A DNA stretch of 38,932 nucleotides. Origin: Rhodospirillales bacterium (GTDB taxonomy: Bacteria > Pseudomonadota > Alphaproteobacteria > BOG-932 > Roseiterribacteraceae). The translations under genes and the position numbers were made by a program. The stretch lies in NCBI GenBank assembly GCA_028291345.1, contig JAQGIF010000361.1, positions 1-38,932 of the forward strand. Reading direction: 5' to 3'. A model generated the notes under the pieces. That model searched no databases, was not told where the DNA came from, and saw nothing but the letters and a program-made list of their open reading frames with translations. Below, piece by piece: positions 32,957-38,932 of this stretch. How positions within the stretch are numbered: the first letter of the stretch is position 1; each line of letters opens with the position of its first letter.

Positions 32957-33991
32957 TCAGGCGGACGGCCGCGGATGGAATTGCGCGTACCATTCGCGAT
33001 ATTTCAGGATCGGCCCATCGACAGCGCTCAGCATCGGCCGTGCGACGTACGCTTTGTGCGGCCAGATCTTGCCGTCGCTATATTGCTCCTGCTTATTGAC
33101 CTCGGTGCTAACTTTGTCGAAGGCTTCGATCTGTTCGTCGGTCAGCGGGCAATCCGGCGCGATCAGCAGAAAAAAGCTGACGCGGTAATGGGTCAGCTTC
33201 TCATCCACCGGCGTGGCGCCAACCCAGCTGATCGAGGTGCCACCCGGTAGATAGGGCGTGGTCGATGCGACCCGGGCCAGCCCAGCGCCCACGACCTCAG
33301 CCATCGCCAGCGACATCGGCACAGCCTGATCGGCAGGCTTTTCCTCGCCGACCGCCAGCATCTTGATCGGCGACATCAGTCGCGGGCCGTCAATCTGCAG
33401 CTCACCGTTGGCCATCGTCTTGCCGGTCGAATGCACGCCGGGGAAATGGGCGAAATCGACCGCATTCTCGAAAATATCCTGCGGATGCGCGCCGCCGAAG
33501 TCGTCATGCAGCCGATGGAAACCGCTGTCTTCGCGCCGCGTGCTTTCGTCATAGTCCGGCAGGTCCCATGACGGTTCGCGCCCGTCCAGGTCATGCCAGA
33601 CAAAGATGATGCCGCTTCGTTCCACCGTCGGCCAGACGCGAATCCGAGCCTGGGGGGGAATCGATTTAGTGAAGGGAATCTCGACGCATTTGCCGACACT
33701 GTTATAGCGCCAGGCGTGGAATGGACAGACGATGGTGTCGCCTTCGACCACGCTGTCGTAACCAAGATGCGCGCCCAGATGTGGGCAGTGTGCATCGGCG
33801 ACCACAGCCTTGCCCTCTTCGGTACGGAACAGTACCAGATCGCGTGCAAAATAGCGCAGCGGCTTCACACCCTTTGGCGCAACGTCGTCGGAAAAGCCGA
33901 CCATGAACCAGCCGGTCGGATAAGGGTGGAACGGATAACGCGTGCCCCATACGCTCGACCCCTCGGTCGTGATCCCGGTCATGACATTCAT
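32957..33991 (-). CDS. Rieske non-heme iron oxygenase, KshA/cholesterol-7-desaturase-like
   Basis: A 344-residue oxygenase. The Rieske cluster ligands are Cys69-x-His71 and Cys89-x2-His92 (CPHLGAHLG and CPFHAWRY), the usual C-x-H-x17-C-x2-H. The mononuclear iron triad is Asp179, His182 and His187 in DFAHFPGVH. The segments TGWFMVGFSDDVAPKGVKPL and IPPQARIRVWPTVE are typical of the KshA/Neverland-like group that hydroxylates or desaturates sterols and other polycyclic substrates. An electron-transfer reductase is needed and is not seen nearby. First gene of the operon with matB and a VOC protein, divergent from TetR at 34198, which probably represses it. Confidence 0.9.
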   Translation of the reverse strand: MNVMTGITTEGSSVWGTRYPFHPYPTGWFMVGFSDDVAPKGVKPLRYFARDLVLFRTEEGKAVVADAHCPHLGAHLGYDSVVEGDTIVCPFHAWRYNSVGKCVEIPFTKSIPPQARIRVWPTVERSGIIFVWHDLDGREPSWDLPDYDESTRREDSGFHRLHDDFGGAHPQDIFENAVDFAHFPGVHSTGKTMANGELQIDGPRLMSPIKMLAVGEEKPADQAVPMSLAMAEVVGAGLARVASTTPYLPGGTSISWVGATPVDEKLTHYRVSFFLLIAPDCPLTDEQIEAFDKVSTEVNKQEQYSDGKIWPHKAYVARPMLSAVDGPILKYREWYAQFHPRPSA

Positions 33992-34070
33992 CGCAGTCCT
34001 CCCCGATAGCCGCCTGCTCGCGTCGTGCGCGTCGCTGTTTAAGTATCACAACGGACCTGCCAGGAAAGCG

Positions 34071-34085
34071 CGAACTTTTTGTTCG
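34071..34085. promoter_or_regulatory. Palindrome CGAAC-TTTTT-GTTCG over the tetR -35 box
   Basis: Five-base perfect arms overlap the proposed -35 hexamer of the tetR promoter in the 206-bp divergent gap. This is where an autoregulating TetR protein would be expected to bind. Short arms make it a weak call. Confidence 0.4.
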
Positions 34086-34107
34086 GCCAATATGACTGTG
34101 CTATGAT
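34079..34107 (+). promoter_or_regulatory. Sigma-70-type promoter for the second tetR gene
   Basis: TTGTTC (34079-34084) and TATGAT (34102-34107) with a 17-bp spacer, 90 bp before the tetR start. Close to consensus for a vegetative promoter. Confidence 0.55.
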
Positions 34108-34197
34108 CACCGCCATTGAAGAATGGCAGATAATGCTTGTCTTGACCGCCGCATTCGGCAAGTTTGACGGACAAAATTCAAAGGGCATCCAGGGGAT

Positions 34198-34866
34198 ATG
34201 AGCAAAGTGCAGCTCCAAGAGCGAGATCCGGCGATCGCCCCCGTGCGGCGCACCCGGCCGCGCGGCCGATCCGCCCTGCACCAGGAACAGATCGAAGATA
34301 GCCGGCACCGTATCCTGGCCGCTGCCGAAACCGCCTTCACCAAGAATTCCTATGTCGCGACCACCGTCGACATGATCATCACCATCGCGGGGGTCAGCCG
34401 CGCGACCTTCTATAAATATTTCACCAACCGGTTCGACGTCGCCAAGGGGCTGATCGACAGCTTCGTGCCCAAGCTGGTCGTCCTGTTCGACGCCCTGCCA
34501 CCGCGTCCGAACGACGCCGAGGCGCGGCAATTCCTTTATGACCTGTTCAAGCTGTACGAAGCCAATCGGCAGTTCACCTGCCTGCTGGCGGAGGTCAGCG
34601 GCAGCGAGCCCAACTTCTTCCCCAGCATGATGGCGACCCACGACACCATGTTGGCGCGGCTGGGTACGCGCATCCCGGTCTTCGCACGGGCCCTGGCTGG
34701 CCGGCCGGACTCCCGGCTTTACGTGCTGGCCCATCTGCAGCTGTTCCATCTCTTCGGTTTCGCCAACTTGGTCGTCTCGAAAGGCTGGGAGATCAACAAT
34801 GAGGCCGGCATCGATTATCTTGCCAACAACTTGACCAGATTTATCGCGGATAATGAGAAAGACTAG
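34198..34866 (+). CDS. TetR-family transcriptional regulator
   Basis: A 222-residue regulator. An Arg-rich arm (residues 1-30) precedes the TetR HTH: RHRILAAAETAFTKNSYVATTV and VSRATFYKYFTNRFDVAKGL (about 36-87). The C-terminal ligand domain is longer than the minimum and includes an AHLQLFHLFGFANLV helix. AGGGGAT lies immediately before the ATG, closer than usual. Probable repressor of the divergent Rieske oxygenase operon, and it may lead into the MDR oxidoreductase gene 32 bp downstream. Confidence 0.88.
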   Translation: MSKVQLQERDPAIAPVRRTRPRGRSALHQEQIEDSRHRILAAAETAFTKNSYVATTVDMIITIAGVSRATFYKYFTNRFDVAKGLIDSFVPKLVVLFDALPPRPNDAEARQFLYDLFKLYEANRQFTCLLAEVSGSEPNFFPSMMATHDTMLARLGTRIPVFARALAGRPDSRLYVLAHLQLFHLFGFANLVVSKGWEINNEAGIDYLANNLTRFIADNEKD

Positions 34867-34898
34867 GCTGCCGAACGGCGACCACTTGGGGAAATAAC

Positions 34899-35882
34899 AT
34901 GTTCAAGGCCTGGAAGATTCACGGCGAGGGACAACCGCGCGACGTGCTGCGGTCCGAACAGGCTAATCTGCCGCCGCTCGCACCCGGTGACATGCGGATC
35001 AAGGTATTGGCCGCCTCGCTGGGGCTCCCCGATTATTTCATGTGCACCGGGCAATATCCGGCCAATCCCAAGGACGGCCCCTTTACACCTGGCGGCGAAG
35101 TCTGCGGCACGGTGATCGCCGTCGGTCCCGACGTTAAGACGCCGATCGGCACGCGCGTCATGGGGATGACCGATTTCTGGCGCGGCCTGGGCAGCCTAGC
35201 CGAGGAATGCATCGTTCGCGAAGACGAAGTGAATCCCGCCCCCGATTTCATCAGCGACGACGCGGCGGCGGGATTGCGCATCGCCTATCACACCGCCTGG
35301 GTGGGACTGGTGACCAACGGCAAGACCCAGCCAGGCGAGACCGTACTGGTGCTGGGCGCGGCCGGGGGCACTGGCGCGGCCGCGATCGAGCTTTCGAAGG
35401 CACTCGGAGCGCGGGTGATCGCGGTTGCCAGCAGCCCTGAGAAATTGGATTATTGCCGCAAGCTGGGCGCCGACGGTCTGATCGACCGCACCAACCAGAA
35501 TGTCGTCGAGGAAGTCATGCGGCTGACCGGTGGCAAGGGGGCGGACTTGATCTATGACCCGGTCGGCGGCACCGCGGGCGAAGAAGCGTTCGACGCCATC
35601 GCCATGCAGGGCCGTTTCTTGCTGGTCGGCTGGGCTTGCGGCCGCTGGCCCGACATCCCGATCTGGAAGACGCTGGGACGCAACTGCTCGCTGGTCGGCG
35701 TCTATGCCGGCCGTTCCTATGGCGGCGACGTGCATGCCCAGATCCATAACGGGCTGATGGATTTCTATAAAATGGGCAAGATCCGCTCGCTCACCACCCG
35801 AACGATCGGCTTCGACGGTGTACCCGACGCGCTGCAGATCCTGCCCGAAGGTCAGCTTGGCCGGACAGTGATGGTGTTATAG
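34899..35882 (+). CDS. NADPH:quinone oxidoreductase-like MDR protein
   Basis: A 327-residue medium-chain reductase/dehydrogenase of the zinc-free quinone oxidoreductase/enoyl reductase type. N-terminal GroES-like domain (residues about 1-115: LPPLAPGDMRIKVLAASLGLPD, PFTPGGEVCGTVIAVG) and a Rossmann domain with VLVLGAAGGTGAAAIELSKALGA (149-171). No catalytic zinc ligands and no structural-zinc cysteine cluster are seen. The segment YDPVGG and GRFLLVGWACG are typical. It could reduce an enoyl or quinone intermediate with NADPH. Located 32 bp after tetR, so likely co-transcribed. Confidence 0.9.
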   Translation: MFKAWKIHGEGQPRDVLRSEQANLPPLAPGDMRIKVLAASLGLPDYFMCTGQYPANPKDGPFTPGGEVCGTVIAVGPDVKTPIGTRVMGMTDFWRGLGSLAEECIVREDEVNPAPDFISDDAAAGLRIAYHTAWVGLVTNGKTQPGETVLVLGAAGGTGAAAIELSKALGARVIAVASSPEKLDYCRKLGADGLIDRTNQNVVEEVMRLTGGKGADLIYDPVGGTAGEEAFDAIAMQGRFLLVGWACGRWPDIPIWKTLGRNCSLVGVYAGRSYGGDVHAQIHNGLMDFYKMGKIRSLTTRTIGFDGVPDALQILPEGQLGRTVMVL

Positions 35883-35908
35883 AATCCGGGCAACTGCCTG
35901 GAGACACC

Positions 35909-36247
35909 GTGGAACAACTGACGATCCTGGGATATCTCATCGTCGCGTCGACCATGGAGGCCGGCGGCGACGCAATCGTCCGCATGGGGTTGAATCAACC
36001 GGCCCTTGGCCGGCGCGCCCTGCTGTTCGTGACCGGAGCAGTAGTGCTGTTCGGCTATGGGCTGATGCTTAATCTGGCACCGATCGCGTTCGGGAAGGTG
36101 GTGGGGCTTTATATTGCTACTTTATTCGTGGTTTGGCAGGCGATCAATTTCATCGCCTTCCGGTCGCTGCCCACCCTGCCAATCCTGCTCGGCGGCGGAC
36201 TGATCGTCGCCGGCGGGTTGCTGGTCACCTTCTGGGAGCCACGATAA
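35909..36247 (+). CDS. Small four-TM membrane protein, SMR/DMT-like
   Basis: A 112-residue membrane protein starting at GTG 35909 behind GGAG. Four hydrophobic segments lie at about 5-20, 37-55, 62-82 and 88-107, the size and topology of a small multidrug-resistance protein. Glu17 in the first segment (IVASTMEAGGDAI) is in the place of the coupling glutamate of EmrE-type pumps. The sequence is otherwise divergent, so substrate export is a guess. It follows the MDR gene by 26 bp and is convergent with the PQQ dehydrogenase, separated by three bases. Confidence 0.72.
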   Translation: MEQLTILGYLIVASTMEAGGDAIVRMGLNQPALGRRALLFVTGAVVLFGYGLMLNLAPIAFGKVVGLYIATLFVVWQAINFIAFRSLPTLPILLGGGLIVAGGLLVTFWEPR

Positions 36248-36250
36248 CTT

Positions 36251-38263
36251 CTATTCGACGATCAGCTGCCCGACCGACCAGGGATGATCCTTGTCGAAAT
36301 AGGTGTAGTTGCCCGGTTTGTCGAACTTCACCGTCGCTGTCTGTCCCGGCTGGATCGTCCCCGCCGTCCATGAGCCGTCGCGCGCCGTGGGTGTGTGACC
36401 CTCCTTGCCCGCATTGATCCAGGTGACGCTGTCGCCGACCTTCACTTTCGTGCGAACAGGCTTCAGCGCATATTCATCGACATATTTCAGATCCGCGCGC
36501 AGGCCGTTATTTTCCAGCTCGTTCGATATCTGGACCTGATTGGTCGAGACGATGCGGCCGGAGAACTGGGATTCGGTCGGCGGAACCGCGGGCGCGGGCA
36601 AGGGCACCACCTTCCCGTCCAGCGTGAACGACCAGACATACTGGTTGGCGACCAGCGAAATGTAATCCTTGCCGTCCAGCCGATAAGCAGTGATCGCGCC
36701 GATCGCTGGGGCACCGGTCTGGAATTCCCACAGTAGGTCACCCGTCTTGGCCGAGTAGGCCTGGACATTGCCGTCGGGTTGGCCATGGAACACCACGCCC
36801 CCCGCGGTCACGGTCGAACCGCCACCGAAGGCGATCGGCCAGGGCAGGCGTTTCTGCCAGACGATCTTGTTTGTATCGGCATTGAAGGCGGTAAGCAGGC
36901 CATAGGTTTTGATACCCGGCGCAGTGCTGCTGAAATTGAAGAAATAGGGGTTCGGCTGCCGCCGGGCCCAGTGGGCATCCGCGCCGCCCGAAACGAAGAA
37001 CAGCCGGTTCTTCGGGTCGTAGGACGTGGGCGCAAATCGGGTAGACATGGGTGCCACGACATTGGGCTGGTCGTAATCGACCGGCTCCCAGAAGCAGCTG
37101 GGAACGAAGCCGGGCGGCAGCGCCGCGGGATCGACACAGTTCGGGCCAACCTTGTCGGCGCCCACCGGATAAGGCTGCGTCGGCCAGGTCTTAAGCCGCT
37201 CGTTCTGCTTCACCGGCCGTTCCTCGACTGGAAAGATCGGCTTGCCGGTCTTACGGTCCAGCAGGAACAGATAGCCGTCGGTGCGCAGCGCCGCGACCGC
37301 CTTCACCGGCTTGCCGTCAACCTTGGCATCATAAAGAATCTCGGGACCGCCGACATCGCTCTCCCAGATCTCATGATGCGCGGTCTGAAAATGCCAGCGA
37401 TACTTGCCGGTCTTGAGGTCCACGGCCATCACCGATGCGGTATAAAGATTGGCGCCCGGACGCACGTCGCCGCCATATTGCGGATAGGCGCTGCCGGTGC
37501 CGAAAACCACCAGCCCCAGCTCTTTGTCCACCGCGGGTGTAGCCCATACGCCGCCGCCGCCATGCGCCCAGGCATCACCTTCGGCCGGCCAGGTTTCGTG
37601 ACCGATCTCGCCCGGCCCGGGGATCGAGATGAAACTCCAGACCTGCTTGCCGGTCTTGATATCGAGCGCCACCAGCCGGCAACGGAAGCCGGCATCACCG
37701 CTGCCGACGCCGACCAAAACTTTGCCGTCGGCGACGACGGGCGCCGCCGAGATGAACTGTCCGGCCGCCGGCGGATCCTCGCCGGCGAGGCCGTCCCAAA
37801 CCAGCTTTCCCGTCTTCATATCGATCGCGGCGACATGCGCATTCGACAGGCCGACGAACACCATGCCATCGCCGATGGCGACGCCCTTGTTGAGCGCCGA
37901 GATGCCCGCGCCTTCGGGCGAAAAGGTCCATTTGATCGCGCCGGTCCGGGCGTCGAGCGCATAGACCGCGCCGCCACCGCCGCCCATGATCGCGCCGCCG
38001 CCGGCTGCGACATACATGACGCCGTTATCGATGATCGGCGACGCCTTGGAACTGGCGCCCGGCAACTCCGTTTTCCAGGCGCCGCCCAGGGTCTTCGCAT
38101 TGTCCGGGGTGATCTGGGTGAACGGCGCGTAGCGGTCGTTGTTCATGTCGCCGCCGTTCGTGGTCCAGCCCTGATCCGCGCCCTCTTTCGCCGGCTCAGC
38201 GGTGGCATGCTGTCCCAAGGCCAGTGCGGTGGCGAATGCGATAGTAGCGACGCGAGCGGTCAT
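36251..38263 (-). CDS. PQQ-dependent dehydrogenase with C-terminal cupredoxin-like domain
   Basis: A 670-residue periplasmic quinoprotein. ATG 38263 follows GGGGGAAGC and starts a signal peptide (MTARVATIAFATALALG, cleavage near ATAEP); an in-frame ATG at 38308 would hide it. Eight propeller-blade W motifs can be traced, for example ALDARTGAIKWTF, AIDMKTGKLVW, VALDIKTGKQVWSF, AVDLKTGKYRWHFQ. A glycine-rich loop (AIMGGGGG, 91-98) is an unusual insert. The vicinal Cys-Cys pair of classical alcohol dehydrogenases is not seen near residues 121-124 (ISALN). The C-terminus (about 596-670) is a cupredoxin-like domain, not cytochrome c: VKVGDSVTWINAG, EGHTP, GNYTYFDKDHPW. The place of the copper-binding Cys is Asp and of the Met is Ser. 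It should oxidise an alcohol or sugar; electron acceptor unclear. Confidence 0.9.
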   Translation of the reverse strand: MTARVATIAFATALALGQHATAEPAKEGADQGWTTNGGDMNNDRYAPFTQITPDNAKTLGGAWKTELPGASSKASPIIDNGVMYVAAGGGAIMGGGGGAVYALDARTGAIKWTFSPEGAGISALNKGVAIGDGMVFVGLSNAHVAAIDMKTGKLVWDGLAGEDPPAAGQFISAAPVVADGKVLVGVGSGDAGFRCRLVALDIKTGKQVWSFISIPGPGEIGHETWPAEGDAWAHGGGGVWATPAVDKELGLVVFGTGSAYPQYGGDVRPGANLYTASVMAVDLKTGKYRWHFQTAHHEIWESDVGGPEILYDAKVDGKPVKAVAALRTDGYLFLLDRKTGKPIFPVEERPVKQNERLKTWPTQPYPVGADKVGPNCVDPAALPPGFVPSCFWEPVDYDQPNVVAPMSTRFAPTSYDPKNRLFFVSGGADAHWARRQPNPYFFNFSSTAPGIKTYGLLTAFNADTNKIVWQKRLPWPIAFGGGSTVTAGGVVFHGQPDGNVQAYSAKTGDLLWEFQTGAPAIGAITAYRLDGKDYISLVANQYVWSFTLDGKVVPLPAPAVPPTESQFSGRIVSTNQVQISNELENNGLRADLKYVDEYALKPVRTKVKVGDSVTWINAGKEGHTPTARDGSWTAGTIQPGQTATVKFDKPGNYTYFDKDHPWSVGQLIVE

Positions 38264-38335
38264 GCTTCCCCCAAAAACCAGGTCTGACAAATGCGGCCGG
38301 CTGCGCATTCGCGCTCGCCGGCCGGTACGCCAGAT

Positions 38336-38932
38336 TCAACGGGTCGCGGAAACGCCCATTTTCGCCGAGTTGCTGCGCAACGCCGCCGCCACATCGTGGC
38401 CGATCGCGGCATCGTAGTTCTTGTGCATCCCAGTCAGCGAGGATTCGCGCTTGCCGAAGATGACCGAGGGAACCGCCCCGGCTTCCATCATCAGCTGGCA
38501 GCTGGTCTGCGCCGGCAGATCTTCCTCCAGCGATACCTTCATGAACAGGGCAACCGCGGCCTGTGCCGTGGCCTTCTGCTCAGGCGTGCCGTTCTTCGGG
38601 CCATAGAGGCGGAAATTGTACTGGCATTCGCCCGGCTCGCTCATCGGTTCGGTACGCTGATAGAACAGGATCGGCACCGGCCCACCGCCGCCGATGACGG
38701 TGTTCGGGAAGATCGCGTTGACCGAGCTGAAGCCGCAGGAATGCGGCCACTCGGATTCGGGAATGTCGCGCAGCTGATTGATATCCGGCCCAGAGGTGAT
38801 CAGCGCGTGATGATCCCCGAATTCCATGACCGGCAGGAAGCCGCCGCCATCCGTCACGAAAGTGGTCGGATGCAGGAACGGCGTGTGATAGGCCTCCATG
38901 CCGCCATCGACCGCATGCTTCCAGTTGATCCG
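38336..38932 (-). CDS. Rieske oxygenase alpha subunit, catalytic domain (truncated by window edge)
   Basis: The frame runs off the right edge, so only the C-terminal 198 residues are seen. NWKHAVDGGMEAYHTPFLHP is the iron-binding segment of ring-hydroxylating oxygenase alpha subunits; the two histidines in AYHTPFLH are metal ligands, while the third ligand, an Asp or Asn, is expected further on. The rest (TDGGGFLPVMEFGDHHAL, FSSVNAIFPNTVI, EPGECQYNFRLYGP, SLEEDLPAQTSCQ) fits the SRPBCC catalytic domain. It precedes the PQQ dehydrogenase by 72 bp on the same strand and probably shares its operon. Its Rieske domain is outside the window. The second such oxygenase in 6 kb supports a catabolic theme. 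Confidence 0.88.
   Translation of the reverse strand, partial: RINWKHAVDGGMEAYHTPFLHPTTFVTDGGGFLPVMEFGDHHALITSGPDINQLRDIPESEWPHSCGFSSVNAIFPNTVIGGGGPVPILFYQRTEPMSEPGECQYNFRLYGPKNGTPEQKATAQAAVALFMKVSLEEDLPAQTSCQLMMEAGAVPSVIFGKRESSLTGMHKNYDAAIGHDVAAALRSNSAKMGVSATR

Noticed and set aside
36779-38287. 502-codon plus-strand open frame opposite the PQQ dehydrogenase
   Set aside because: Antisense frame with low-complexity composition; the minus strand has propeller motifs and a signal peptide.
1-38932. tRNA or rRNA genes
   Set aside because: GTTCGAA-like words occur only inside or next to protein genes and no cloverleaf or rRNA signature was seen.

Overview
The window is GC-rich chromosomal DNA from an alphaproteobacterium. 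The evidence is codon and GC character, a HisKA_2-type sensor kinase, an Irr/ICE-like palindrome before a peroxiredoxin gene, and many acyl-CoA dehydrogenase and Rieske oxygenase genes. A sphingomonad-like or rhodospirillal-like host is plausible, but this is inference and no rRNA or tRNA is present to settle it.

Layout. 1-9.5 kb: the 3' end of a LysR regulator, two small cell-envelope genes, an epoxide hydrolase and a nitronate monooxygenase facing a TetR regulator, a YXWGQ-type secreted protein, a VOC protein, a ybjQ/membrane-protein pair, a secreted protein with a duplicated four-cysteine motif, and an HsaA-like flavin monooxygenase. Two members of a palindromic CCGCAGATT-type repeat and a HigB toxin relic lie between them. 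9.8-18.9 kb: one long plus-strand catabolic run of four acyl-CoA dehydrogenases, a classical thiolase, a zinc-ribbon/OB-fold (DUF35) protein overlapping a non-canonical SCP-x/Ltp-type thiolase, a methyltransferase and an SDR. 19-22.5 kb: a decayed antibiotic-biosynthesis-monooxygenase (ABM) gene, a GAF/HisKA_2 kinase facing a single-domain response regulator, an IS701-like transposase remnant with an internal deletion, and a 9-bp minisatellite. 22.5-27.5 kb: a two-partner secretion pair (TpsB, TpsA with YDG domain and Pro-Thr tail) followed by an L,D-transpeptidase-like protein. 27.5-28.9 kb: a gene-poor stretch with strong hairpins. 28.9-38.9 kb: an AhpC-type peroxiredoxin with its terminator and operator-like palindrome, an SDR, an antitoxin with a decayed ParE toxin, a minus-strand operon (Rieske oxygenase, malonyl-CoA synthetase, VOC protein) facing a TetR regulator and a zinc-free MDR oxidoreductase, an SMR-like membrane protein, a PQQ dehydrogenase fused to a cupredoxin-like domain, and a truncated second Rieske oxygenase.

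How the genes fit together. KshA/Neverland-like Rieske oxygenase, HsaA-like flavin monooxygenase, several FadE-type dehydrogenases that could pair as heteromers, and a DUF35+Ltp-type thiolase are the components best known from steroid or other polycyclic isoprenoid breakdown. Here they sit with TetR control genes and malonyl-CoA synthetase. The likely theme is ring hydroxylation followed by CoA-dependent side-chain or ring beta-oxidation of a bulky substrate. The substrate cannot be read from sequence, and CoA ligase, hydratase, ring-cleavage dioxygenase and flavin reductase genes are not recognised inside the window.

Several relics are only visible by stitching frames together: HigB at 6.7-6.9 kb, the ABM gene at 19.0-19.3 kb, the IS701 transposase at 21.3-21.7 kb, and ParE at 30.4-30.7 kb. 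They mark the gene-poor gaps as places of past insertion and decay.
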